Source: Maricaulis maris (GTDB lineage: Bacteria; Pseudomonadota; Alphaproteobacteria; Caulobacterales; Maricaulaceae). From it: DNA of 64,000 nucleotides. Below the pieces are notes generated by a model. It was not told the DNA's origin, searched no databases, and saw nothing but the letters and a program-made list of their open reading frames with translations. The stretch is from contig NZ_AP027270.1 of assembly GCF_036322705.1 (NCBI RefSeq), positions 793,501-857,500 on the forward strand, written 5' to 3'. The position numbers were made by a program, and so were the translations under genes. Numbering within the stretch: position 1 is the stretch's first letter; every line of letters starts with the position of its first letter. This document shows positions 29,069 through 37,469 of this stretch, one piece after another.

Positions 29069-30703
29069 GTGGTTCGACGGCATTTTCAGACGGCCATGTC
29101 AGGCGCGGCCCTGGCGCTGGTGACGTGCACGTCGGCTCTGGCCTTTCAGACTGCCAACAGTGCTGCCGACTCTGTCGTTGATACAGGTGCGGAGGCGGCC
29201 ATCAGCCCCGCGCCGGTTGAAACCGCGCGTCCGCCGGCGGACCTGGCCCGATGGGCGGACCGTATTTCGGGGTGGACCGACGTCCATCGCGAGGCAATCG
29301 CCATCAGCCTCTTTGACGCCCCCAGTCACGGCCTGCCCGACCTTGATCACTATGCCCGGGCCATCCTCGACGGGACGCGGTCAGAGAGCGAGCGCAACCG
29401 TCTCGCCGGTTTGGCCTATCTGCGATATGCGGGGTGGCTGGAGCACGGCCTGATCGACGCGACCACGCGGGCACCCCGCCCACTCGTCGACGAAGAGGCG
29501 GAAGTCCTTGTCCGACGGCTGCAACGGGCCTTCGATGCGGGTGATGCGATCGAGGCGATCGAGGACAGCACGCCGCGTGTCCGCGACTATGACGCGCTGC
29601 GGCTGGAGATGATGCGGGTGATGGCGGTCACGCCGATCTGGTCCGGCGTCGCGCCCGGGGCCTCGCTTGCGGTGGGTGACCAGGGCGACCGGGTCGACCA
29701 GTTGCGCACCCGGATGACTGCAGAAGGTCTGCTCGACGCCGCCTGGCGCGATGGCGACCCGTTCGACGTGCGTCTCGAAACCGCGCTGAGGCGATATCAG
29801 GGCGGTGCCAATCTCGCACCGACCGGGCGTTTGGACCAGGCGACCTTGCGGCAGCTCAACCTGCCGCCGGACCGCCGCATCGGCCAGCTCATGGCCAATC
29901 TGGAGCAGCGCCGCTGGCGGACCCGCGATCTCGGGCGTCGGCATATCTGGGTCAACCTTGCCGATTTCCGGCTCGAGGCCTGGGAGAATGGCCAACTCGC
30001 CCGCGAGCATGAGGTGATGGTGGGCCAACAGGCCAGCTCGACGCCAGAATTCTCCGAAGACATGCAATATATTGTGCTCAATCCGTGGTGGGGCTTGCCG
30101 ACCGGCTCGGCCCGTCCACGCTTCCAGTCCTTCCGCCGCAACCCGGCGCTTGTCCGCGAGTATGGCTTCCGGATCTATGACCGCTCCGGAGCGCCGATCT
30201 CGGTCTATGAGATCGACTGGAGCCGGTGGGACAATGACTGGCCGTACCGGATGTCCCAGCCGCCGGGACCGACCAATCCAATGGGCGAGGTGAAGTTCAT
30301 TTTTCCCAACAGCAACAATATCTACATTCACGACACCACAGAGCGCGATCGCTTCGTCAGCACGCGCCGGGACTTTTCCGCGGGATGCATCCGCGTTCGA
30401 GATCCCCTGGCGCTGGCGGCATGGGTTCTTGCGGAGCAGGACGGTTGGGATCGCGAGCGAATTGACGAGGTCACGGCCGGGAGCTCTCCGAGGGTCATCT
30501 GGCTTGATGATCGCATCCCGGTTCACATCGCGTACTGGACCGTGGTCGGCGACAGCAATGGCGAGGTGCGATACCTCAATGACCTCTATCGACGTGATGG
30601 CGTTGTCATTGACGCCTATCTGGCAGCCTACGAATCCGAGTCAGGCGAGGCTATTGCTGCAGTGCGGGGTGGCGCTGGCGTGATCTCTGCCAGTTTTGAT
30701 TGA
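29069..30703 (+). CDS. YcbB/LdtD-type L,D-transpeptidase
   Basis: A 544-residue periplasmic enzyme that forms 3-3 peptidoglycan cross-links or attaches proteins to the wall. It has a signal peptide (ending SALAFQ), a scaffold region, a peptidoglycan-binding domain (about 200-280, with VDQLRTRM and TGRLDQATLRQLN) and a C-terminal YkuD catalytic domain. The catalytic cysteine is Cys440 in FSAGCIRV, and IYIHD supplies a His. The SxGC form, rather than SHGC, is typical of the YcbB branch. Translation starts at GTG, after GGGGGACAGG. Confidence 0.92.
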   Translation: MVRRHFQTAMSGAALALVTCTSALAFQTANSAADSVVDTGAEAAISPAPVETARPPADLARWADRISGWTDVHREAIAISLFDAPSHGLPDLDHYARAILDGTRSESERNRLAGLAYLRYAGWLEHGLIDATTRAPRPLVDEEAEVLVRRLQRAFDAGDAIEAIEDSTPRVRDYDALRLEMMRVMAVTPIWSGVAPGASLAVGDQGDRVDQLRTRMTAEGLLDAAWRDGDPFDVRLETALRRYQGGANLAPTGRLDQATLRQLNLPPDRRIGQLMANLEQRRWRTRDLGRRHIWVNLADFRLEAWENGQLAREHEVMVGQQASSTPEFSEDMQYIVLNPWWGLPTGSARPRFQSFRRNPALVREYGFRIYDRSGAPISVYEIDWSRWDNDWPYRMSQPPGPTNPMGEVKFIFPNSNNIYIHDTTERDRFVSTRRDFSAGCIRVRDPLALAAWVLAEQDGWDRERIDEVTAGSSPRVIWLDDRIPVHIAYWTVVGDSNGEVRYLNDLYRRDGVVIDAYLAAYESESGEAIAAVRGGAGVISASFD

Positions 30704-31038
30704 AGCCGAACCGTTCCGGCTTAAGGCGATGTAATCTTGCTACAGCTTTTTGACCGGTCATTCAGTGGTCGGAGGCTTGCTGGAATCCGCAGCTCACTGA
30801 AATTACTGGCCTTTATGGATTGCAATCTGAGGGAATGATCTATGGGTGTCGCATTCCTGCAACGGGCACAAAATTAAACATCAAATGCCTGAAACGCCCG
30901 CCATCAGTATGGCGCTCGCGATCTAATTGTAGTAATCAAGGAATAGGAAATAACTCGTATCGGGTAGATCCTCGGGTTCGACATGCGGTCGAAAACGATC
31001 AGTCACACCAAGGGAGCGCGGCTCCCGAAGGGGGAATG
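30704..31038. other. Upstream region of the OmpA-like gene
   Basis: About 335 bases without a supported gene, more AT-rich than the surroundings from about 30780 to 30990. It probably holds the promoter and a long 5' leader of the OmpA-like gene. An imperfect AAGCCG/CGGCTT hairpin at its start lacks a T-run and is a weak terminator candidate for the transpeptidase gene. Confidence 0.5.
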
Positions 31039-32118
31039 ATGAAGAAACGGCTTTTTACGGCGGTCGCCGTCGGGGCCTTCCTGGCAGCGGCTCCCGCGTT
31101 CGCTGATGAAGGCTGGTATGCGCGTGGCGCTGTCGGTTACGGCGGCCCGGGTGACACGGATGTCTCTGGTGCTTTGAATGGTGAAATCCAGGGCGAGAGC
31201 AATTACCGCGAAGCGGTCGCTCTCGGCTATGAATGGATGGATGGCTTCCGCCTTGAAGGCGAGCTGGCCCACCGTTACAATGACACCGGTGCTGTCGGTG
31301 GCTTCGAGAACAGTCAGAGCGACTTCCAGATCTGGTCGCTCATGGCCAACGCGATCTTCGACTTCAATCCGAATGGCACTTACCATCCGTATGTCGGCCT
31401 TGGCCTCGGTCTCGCCGAAACCAGTGGTACGCTGTCTGGCTGGACCACGGGCACCACGCCCCTGATCCCGACACCGGCTGATTACGTCGTTGTCGATGAC
31501 AGCGACAATCCGTTCGCTTGGCAGGTCATGGCCGGCATCGGCTGGGATCTGACCCAGCGCCTGACCCTGGACACCGAGTACCGCTACTTCTCCACCGGCA
31601 GCTCGGATTATGTTCCGGGCGTGAGCGTCGATGGTCTGGGTGGTCACGAGCTGTGGGTTGGTCTGCGTTATTCCTTCGCAGCCCCGCCGCCGCCTCCGCC
31701 GCCTCCGCCGCCGCCGCCCCCGCCGCCGCCGCCTCCTCCGCCTCCGCCCCCGCCGCCTCCGCCGCCTCCGCCGGCGTGTGACGACGTGAGCTTCCCGGTC
31801 TACTTCGAATGGGATAGCTCAACGCTGACGGCTCAGGCGCGTGCAGTGATTGCACAGGCGTCCAACCAGCGTGGTTCCTGCGGCGTCACCCGCGTGACCG
31901 TCGCCGGCTTCACGGACCGTTCCGGTGCAGCGTCCTACAATGTGGGCCTGTCCGAGCGCCGTGCCCGCGTTGTTCGTGACGAACTGGTTCGCCTCGGCGT
32001 CCCGGCCAGCACGATCTCGATGGAAGCCTTTGGTGAGACCCGCAACGCTGTTGCGACCGCCGATGGTGCACGCGAGCCGCTGAACCGTCGTACGGAAGTG
32101 GTCATCGTTCTCGATTAA
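31039..32118 (+). CDS. OmpA-family outer membrane protein with a 30-proline linker
   Basis: A 359-residue protein: signal peptide (MKKRLFTAVAVGAFLAAAPAFA), an eight-strand OmpA-like beta-barrel (about 23-214), a tract of 30 consecutive prolines, and an OmpA C-terminal peptidoglycan-binding domain (PVYFEWDSSTLT, then GFTDRSG, NVGLSERRA and NRRTEVVI). It ties the outer membrane to the cell wall. The linker is far longer than the usual short Pro-rich hinge and is encoded only by CCN triplets. AAGGGGG precedes ATG 31039; a second in-frame ATG lies at 31036. Confidence 0.95.
   Translation: MKKRLFTAVAVGAFLAAAPAFADEGWYARGAVGYGGPGDTDVSGALNGEIQGESNYREAVALGYEWMDGFRLEGELAHRYNDTGAVGGFENSQSDFQIWSLMANAIFDFNPNGTYHPYVGLGLGLAETSGTLSGWTTGTTPLIPTPADYVVVDDSDNPFAWQVMAGIGWDLTQRLTLDTEYRYFSTGSSDYVPGVSVDGLGGHELWVGLRYSFAAPPPPPPPPPPPPPPPPPPPPPPPPPPPPPPACDDVSFPVYFEWDSSTLTAQARAVIAQASNQRGSCGVTRVTVAGFTDRSGAASYNVGLSERRARVVRDELVRLGVPASTISMEAFGETRNAVATADGAREPLNRRTEVVIVLD
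31684..31773 (+). repeat. Thirty-codon polyproline (CCN) tract
   Basis: Thirty successive CCG, CCT or CCC codons lie in the OmpA-like gene. The pattern is dominated by CCG and CCT triplets, so slippage in steps of three bases would change the linker length without breaking the frame. Long proline runs stall ribosomes unless EF-P is present. Confidence 0.97.
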
Positions 32119-32142
32119 TCGTCGAACGATCGCTGAAATGAG

Positions 32143-32178
32143 TGCGGCCCGGTGTTTGCCACCGGGCCGCATTTTTTT
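32143..32178 (+). terminator. Rho-independent terminator after the OmpA-like gene
   Basis: A 12-bp stem TGCGGCCCGGTG/CACCGGGCCGCA with a 5-base loop is followed by seven T. It is one of the strongest terminators in the window and fits a highly expressed porin-like gene. Confidence 0.93.
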
Positions 32179-32237
32179 GTTTCGGGTTTCATGCTGGAAT
32201 TTTCATGCGGGTTTCGGGCTGTGTGCGGGCATGATTG

Positions 32238-32252
32238 GGCGGAAATTCCGCC
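32238..32252. promoter_or_regulatory. Perfect palindrome GGCGGAA-A-TTCCGCC
   Basis: A 15-base perfect palindrome lies about 95 bases upstream of the PLP-enzyme start. It could be an operator or a leader hairpin. No riboswitch family could be matched to the surrounding leader. Confidence 0.3.
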
Positions 32253-32346
32253 TTGCTGAGGACGGGCTTGACCGGGTCTTCCGAGCGGTTCACACCGGCT
32301 CAAACCTTCGGCGGCATCGAGGCCGCGAAGCGTCAGGAGGACACTG

Positions 32347-33633
32347 ATGAGCAAGCCGGACAAATCCTATCGCAAGCGCGAAATCGCCGGGCATACGTTG
32401 AGCCCCGAGACCCAGATGATGAGCTATGGCTATGACCCCAAGCTCTCTGAAATGTCGATCAAGCCGCCAATCTTCCTGACCTCGACCTTCGCCTTCGCGA
32501 CCGCCGAGGACGGCGCCGCCTTTTTCCGCGTCACGCTCGGCCAGGCCGAGGAGGGAGACCCGGAGGCCGCCGGCCTGATGTATTCGCGGTTCAACAATCC
32601 GAACATGGAAGTTCTGGAAGACCGTTTGGCGCTCTATGACGGCGCCGACGAGGCGGCTGTTTTCTCCTCCGGCATGGCCGCGATCTCAACGACCCTGATG
32701 GCGCTGACACATGCGGGCTCGGTGATCCTGCAGTCGACCCCGCTCTATGGCGGCACGGAAAGCCTGATCCGGAAATTCCTGCCCCATTACGGCATCAAGT
32801 CGGTGGACTTCTTTGCGGGTGCCCACGAAGACGAGCTGCGCCAAGCCGCGGAAGCCGCCATGGCGCAGGGGCCGGTCTCGGTCATCTATACCGAAACCCC
32901 GACCAATCCGACCAATGACCTCGTTGATCTGGCAGCCTGTCGCCGTATTGCCGACATGATCAAGGAAAAGCAGGGCACACGCCCGTGGATCGTCGTCGAC
33001 AACACCTTCCTTGGGCCGGTCGGCCAGGCACCGATCTCGCTCGGCGCGGATGTCGTGATCTACTCGCTGACCAAGTATATCGGTGGCCATTCCGACCTGA
33101 TCGCCGGTTCGGCGTCGGGATCGAGCGAGGCGATGGCCCAGATCCGCGGACTTCGCGGCTATCTCGGTACCAACCTCGACGCCCATACCTGTTGGATGCT
33201 GCTGCGCTCGCTTGAAACGGTGAAGATCCGGATGGAAGCGGCCGCCCTCGGGGCCCGCAAGGTAGCGGAATATCTCCGCGATCACCCCAAGGTCGGCCGG
33301 GTGCGGTATCTGGGCTTCCTCGAGAAGGGGACGCGCGACGGTGACGTCTTCCACGCCCAGGCCTCGATGGCAGGCTCGACCTTTGCCTTTGATCTCGCGG
33401 ACGAGAAGGCGGCTTTCCGCATGCTGAATGCCCTGCAGGTCATGAAGCTTGCCGTCAGCCTCGGCGGGACCGAAACCCTGATTTGCCACCCCGGCTCGAC
33501 GACCCACCGCGGTGTTGATCCGGAACTGCGCAAGCGCCAGGGCTTTTCCGATGGGCTGGTGCGTATTTCGGTGGGTATCGAGAACCCCGACGACCTTATT
33601 GCCGATCTCGAGCAGGCCCTTCAGCAGGCCTGA
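32347..33633 (+). CDS. Cys/Met-metabolism PLP enzyme (cystathionine gamma-synthase / methionine gamma-lyase family)
   Basis: A 428-residue fold-type I PLP enzyme. Key blocks are YSRFNNPN, FSSGMAAIS, QSTPLYGGTESL, YTETPTNP, VVDNTFLGP, the PLP lysine in SLTKYIGGHSD, and SLGGTETLICHP near the C-terminus. Family members make cystathionine, cleave methionine or transfer sulfur to homoserine esters, and sequence alone does not separate these. AGGAGG precedes the ATG. It is followed by the ast operon after about 80 bases and may or may not be co-transcribed with it. Confidence 0.88.
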   Translation: MSKPDKSYRKREIAGHTLSPETQMMSYGYDPKLSEMSIKPPIFLTSTFAFATAEDGAAFFRVTLGQAEEGDPEAAGLMYSRFNNPNMEVLEDRLALYDGADEAAVFSSGMAAISTTLMALTHAGSVILQSTPLYGGTESLIRKFLPHYGIKSVDFFAGAHEDELRQAAEAAMAQGPVSVIYTETPTNPTNDLVDLAACRRIADMIKEKQGTRPWIVVDNTFLGPVGQAPISLGADVVIYSLTKYIGGHSDLIAGSASGSSEAMAQIRGLRGYLGTNLDAHTCWMLLRSLETVKIRMEAAALGARKVAEYLRDHPKVGRVRYLGFLEKGTRDGDVFHAQASMAGSTFAFDLADEKAAFRMLNALQVMKLAVSLGGTETLICHPGSTTHRGVDPELRKRQGFSDGLVRISVGIENPDDLIADLEQALQQA

Positions 33634-33645
33634 TTGGCGGCCTCA

Positions 33646-33678
33646 ACCCCCGGCTGACTCAACCTGTCGGCCGGGGGT
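33646..33678 (+). terminator. Possible terminator or leader hairpin
   Basis: A 9-bp stem ACCCCCGGC/GCCGGGGGT with a 15-base loop lies just after the PLP-enzyme gene. There is no T-run, so it may attenuate transcription or protect mRNA ends rather than terminate fully. Confidence 0.35.
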
Positions 33679-33686
33679 GGACGGCC

Positions 33687-33698
33687 CCGTTTAAACGG
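33687..33698. promoter_or_regulatory. CCGTTTAAACGG palindrome upstream of the ast operon
   Basis: A 12-base perfect palindrome lies 14 bases before the first gene of the arginine operon. An operator overlapping the promoter or ribosome-binding region is possible. It does not resemble the known ArgR box. Confidence 0.3.
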
Positions 33699-33711
33699 CT
33701 ATCACTGGGTC

Positions 33712-34977
33712 ATGCACAGCAAACTGGACCTTAATCCGGACGAACGCGCCGTACTCGACTGGATCGATACGCGGGCAGACGGCATGATCGAAACCGTCAA
33801 GGCGTGGTCCGCGATCAACTCGGGAAGCCGCAATGCGGAAGGTCTCGAGATCATGCGGGCCGAGCTCGCACGGGCCTTCGCCGAGACCGGTGGTGAGATC
33901 AGCGCCATCGATCTGCCACCGACCACTGTTGTCGATCCGGACGGTACCGTTCGTGAGCAGGCGTTTACGCCATCCTTTCATTGCCGAATTCGGCCCCAGG
34001 CGCCGATCCGGATCGTGATGACCGGTCACCATGACACGGTGTTTCCGGCCGGCAGCCATTTCCAGACCACCGAGCTCTGGGATGATGACACGCTGAATGG
34101 GCCGGGCGTGGCGGACATGAAGGGCGGCATTCTCGTGATGCTGCACGGTATTCTTGGACTGCAGCGGTCGCCATGGAAGGACGAGATCGGCATTGATGTG
34201 CTGATCAGTCCGGATGAGGAGATCGGCTCGCTGGGTTCCGGTCCGATCCTCGCAGAGCTGGCCGCCGGCGCCGACATTGGCATGACCTATGAGCCGGCCC
34301 TTGCCGACGGATCACTGGCGGGCGCCCGCAAGGGATCAGGCAACTGGTCGCTGAAAGTGTCCGGCAAGTCGGCCCATGCCGGACGGGAGCATCATCTTGG
34401 CCGCAACGCCTTGGCCGCGGCCTGCCAGTTCGGGCTTGGCTTGGACCAGCTCAACGGCAAACGTCCCGATGTGACGTTCAATCTGGCTCGCATTGACGGT
34501 GGTGGCCCGCCGAATGTTGTGCCCGACAATGCCGTCGTTCGCTTCAATGTGCGGGTGAAAACGGAGAATGACCGGGTCTGGGTCGACGCTGAACTCGAGC
34601 GCCTCGTTGACGAGATCCGGGTTCGCGACGGTATCGAGGCCGAGTTGCACGGGGGCTTCACCCGCCCACCCAAGCCTATGTCACCGGCCAATGCGAAAAT
34701 GTTTGAGTGGACGAAAGCGGCCGGATCAGCGCTGGGACTCGATATCCGGTGGCAGGACACCGGCGGCGTGTGTGAGGGCAATAATCTCTGGGCAGCCGGG
34801 TGTCCCAATGTCGATACGCTCGGGGTGCGCGGTGCCGACATCCATTCCGATCGCGAGATCGTCAAGCTGTCCAGCTTCAGCGAGCGAGCGAAACTTTCGG
34901 CCATCATGCTGATGAAGTTTGCGCAGGGCCAATTTGATGCGCGTGAAGCGCGGGCGCTGGCCAAGGGCCAGGGCTGA
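33712..34977 (+). CDS. M20-family metallohydrolase of the arginine succinyltransferase operon
   Basis: A 421-residue M20 peptidase/deacylase. Metal-site motifs are GHHDTVF, GPGVADMKGG and PDEEIGS, and the dimerisation-domain region holds GKSAHAGREHHLGRNA. It is the first gene of the operon with astA, astD and astB. No astE (M14-type succinylglutamate desuccinylase) is present in the window. The likely role is release of succinate from N-succinylglutamate or a related acyl amino acid; that is inferred from position, not from residues. Confidence 0.87.
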   Translation: MHSKLDLNPDERAVLDWIDTRADGMIETVKAWSAINSGSRNAEGLEIMRAELARAFAETGGEISAIDLPPTTVVDPDGTVREQAFTPSFHCRIRPQAPIRIVMTGHHDTVFPAGSHFQTTELWDDDTLNGPGVADMKGGILVMLHGILGLQRSPWKDEIGIDVLISPDEEIGSLGSGPILAELAAGADIGMTYEPALADGSLAGARKGSGNWSLKVSGKSAHAGREHHLGRNALAAACQFGLGLDQLNGKRPDVTFNLARIDGGGPPNVVPDNAVVRFNVRVKTENDRVWVDAELERLVDEIRVRDGIEAELHGGFTRPPKPMSPANAKMFEWTKAAGSALGLDIRWQDTGGVCEGNNLWAAGCPNVDTLGVRGADIHSDREIVKLSSFSERAKLSAIMLMKFAQGQFDAREARALAKGQG

Positions 34978-34997
34978 AGAGTGATCGGGGAGAGATC

Positions 34998-36014
34998 ATG
35001 CTGATCGTACGTGCGGCCAAACGGTCGGATCTGGATGCGCTCGTCCGGCTCGCAGAGGAAGCCGGAACGGGCTTCACCTCGCTCGCCGTGCCGCCGGAGG
35101 TGCTCGAGGAGCGCCTGGTAAAGTCAGAGGCCGCGTTCGCCGGTCCCGGCGAAACCCAGACAGAAGATACCTACCAGCTGATGCTGGAAGATACGGAAAC
35201 CGGCCGGATTGTCGGCTGCTCGGCCGTGAAGGCCATGGTGGGCGTCTCGAAACCCTATTGGGATTTCAAGATCATGACGCTTGCTCAGCATTCGACCGAA
35301 GCCGACCGCCGTTTCGACATGGACGCGATGTTGCTGGTCAATGACTTTGCCGGCGCATCCGAGGTCGGGACGCTGTTCGTGTCCGAGGCCGGTCGCGGCA
35401 GCGGGGCCGGTCGACTGGTTGCCCAGTCTCGCTACATGCTGATTGCGGCCGGGCCGAACCGGTTCGGCGAGAAGGTGCTGGCCGAGCTGCGCGGCGTCGT
35501 CCACGACGATGGATCCTCGCCCTTCTTCGATCATGTCTCGCGGCCCTTCTTCCGCATGGACTTTGATGATGCCGACCGACTGTCAGCGGCGACCGACAAC
35601 CAGTTCATTCTCGACCTCGGGCCGCAGCATCTGATTTATGTCGATCTGCTCCCGGAGCCGGCGCGGGCTGTCATCGGCAAGACCCACAAGGACGGCGAGG
35701 GCGCCTATAATCTGCTGAAGTGGGAAGGGTTCCACTATGACCGCTATGTCGACATCTTCGACGGCGGGCCGCTGGTGTCGACCTGGACCGAAAACATCCG
35801 CACGCTTCGCGAAAGCCGTGAAGTGACGGTTCGGGCCGCGACCACGACAGGGGGCGCAGACGGTATTCTCTCGTCAGATCGTTTCGACGACTTCCGGACC
35901 AGCTATGCCGAGGTCGTGGATGACGGGGATGTTGTCGGCGTGTCCTACGACACCATGCAGGCACTCGATTTGCGCGAAGGCGATCGCGCCCGTTTCTGGC
36001 GACGCAAGAGGTAG
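34998..36014 (+). CDS. astA: Arginine N-succinyltransferase
   Basis: AstA transfers succinyl from succinyl-CoA to arginine, the first step of the AST pathway. The 338-residue length is standard. Recognised segments are MLIVRAAKRSDLDALVRLAEE, GFTSLAVPPEVLEERL, GETQTEDTYQLMLEDTETG, SEAGRGSGAGRLVAQSRYM and LAELRGV. It lies between the M20 hydrolase and astD, with short gaps, in one operon. Confidence 0.95.
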   Translation: MLIVRAAKRSDLDALVRLAEEAGTGFTSLAVPPEVLEERLVKSEAAFAGPGETQTEDTYQLMLEDTETGRIVGCSAVKAMVGVSKPYWDFKIMTLAQHSTEADRRFDMDAMLLVNDFAGASEVGTLFVSEAGRGSGAGRLVAQSRYMLIAAGPNRFGEKVLAELRGVVHDDGSSPFFDHVSRPFFRMDFDDADRLSAATDNQFILDLGPQHLIYVDLLPEPARAVIGKTHKDGEGAYNLLKWEGFHYDRYVDIFDGGPLVSTWTENIRTLRESREVTVRAATTTGGADGILSSDRFDDFRTSYAEVVDDGDVVGVSYDTMQALDLREGDRARFWRRKR

Positions 36015-36018
36015 GATC

Positions 36019-37467
36019 ATGAATTTCATCCAGGGTGACTGGCATACGGGCAATGGCAGCGAGCTGATGTCGCACAACCCGGCCGACAACAGCGTGGTCT
36101 GGTCCGGGCACACCGCAACACCGGCTGATGTCGATGCGGCGTTCAAGGCCGCCCGTCAGGCGTTCTCCGCCTGGGGCCGTCGCCCGGTGGCCGAGCGCAT
36201 CGCGATCGTCGAGCGCTACAAGGCTGAACTCGAGGCACGCAAGGCCGATATTGCCGAACTGATCTCCCGTGAGACTGGAAAGCCACGCTGGGAGGGTCTG
36301 GCCGAGGCTGGCGCCATGATCGGCAAGATCGACATCTCCGCGAAAGCCAATGCCGAGCGGACATCAGGCCATGAAGCCGAAACCGCGTTCGGCTATGCAC
36401 GTCTGGCCCATAAGCCGCTGGGTGTGATGCTCGTCCTCGGGCCGTATAATTTCCCCGGCCACCTGCCCAATGGTCATATCGTTCCGGCGCTGATTGCCGG
36501 CAATACGATCGTTTTCAAACCGTCGGAGATCACGCCCGGTGTGGGCGAAGCGATGGTGAAGGCCTGGGACGCCGCCGGTCTCCCGGCCGGCGTTCTGAAC
36601 CTGGTGCAGGGCGCCCGCGAAACCGGGGCTGCCGCGCTGGACCATTCCGAGCTCGATGGCGTCCTGTTCACCGGGGCCTGGGGAACCGGCAAGTTCATTC
36701 ACGAAAAGTTTGCGGGCCGGACCGGTATCCAGCTGGCGCTGGAGATGGGCGGCAATAACCCGCTTGTGGTCTGGGACGCGGCTGACGCTGAGGCGGCGGC
36801 CCGTATCGCGGTGCATTCTGCCTATGTCACAGCCGGTCAACGCTGTTCCTGTGCGCGCCGCCTGATCCTGCCCGAGGGGGCATTCGGGGAGGCTGTCATA
36901 GCGGCCATCATCCGCATCGCTGGCCAGCTGACCATTGATCGCTGGGACGCGGATGAAGAGCCCTTCATCGGTCCGCTGGTCTCTGCCCGGGCCGCCCAGT
37001 CTGTGCTGGATGCCCAGAGTGACCTCGTTCGTCGCGGTGCCCAGCCTCTGCTTGAAGTCGCACGGGTTACCGAGCTGGGCGATGCCTTCGTCCGACCCGG
37101 ACTGCTCGACGTGACCGGCATCGATGCCCCGGATGAAGAAGTCTTCGGGCCGCTTATCCAGGTCACTCGCGTGGCCAGTTTCGATGAGGCGATCGCGGCG
37201 GCCAACAAGACGGCCTATGGTCTGTCGTCCGGTCTCGTGTCTGACGACGAAGCCCTGTGGGACCGCTTCTGGGTCGAGAGCCGTGCCGGCATCGTCAATT
37301 GGAACCGACCGACCTGCGGCGCGGCGTCGAACATGCCCTTCGGTGGACCGGGTCAATCCGGCAATCTGCGGCCGAGCGCCTATTACGCCGCCGATTATTG
37401 CGCCTATCCGGTTGCGACGCAGGCGGCTCGAACGCCGGAGCGCATGGCCGTCAAAGGGGTTGATTGA
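36019..37467 (+). CDS. astD: N-succinylglutamate 5-semialdehyde dehydrogenase
   Basis: AstD oxidises succinylglutamate semialdehyde to succinylglutamate with NAD+, the fourth step of arginine degradation by the AST route. The 482-residue protein has the aldehyde dehydrogenase motifs PYNFPGHLPNGHI, FKPSEITP, LEMGGNNPLVV (general-base Glu) and AGQRCSCARRL (catalytic Cys). The ATG at 36019 lies 5 bases after the astA stop and matches the known AstD N-terminus (NFIQGDW). Confidence 0.95.
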   Translation: MNFIQGDWHTGNGSELMSHNPADNSVVWSGHTATPADVDAAFKAARQAFSAWGRRPVAERIAIVERYKAELEARKADIAELISRETGKPRWEGLAEAGAMIGKIDISAKANAERTSGHEAETAFGYARLAHKPLGVMLVLGPYNFPGHLPNGHIVPALIAGNTIVFKPSEITPGVGEAMVKAWDAAGLPAGVLNLVQGARETGAAALDHSELDGVLFTGAWGTGKFIHEKFAGRTGIQLALEMGGNNPLVVWDAADAEAAARIAVHSAYVTAGQRCSCARRLILPEGAFGEAVIAAIIRIAGQLTIDRWDADEEPFIGPLVSARAAQSVLDAQSDLVRRGAQPLLEVARVTELGDAFVRPGLLDVTGIDAPDEEVFGPLIQVTRVASFDEAIAAANKTAYGLSSGLVSDDEALWDRFWVESRAGIVNWNRPTCGAASNMPFGGPGQSGNLRPSAYYAADYCAYPVATQAARTPERMAVKGVD

Positions 37468-37469
37468 GC

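Noticed and set aside
32179..32346. Possible SAM-type riboswitch upstream of the Cys/Met PLP enzyme
   Set aside because: The leader contains short hairpins, but none of the conserved segments of SAM-II, SAM/SAH or SAH riboswitches could be recognised.
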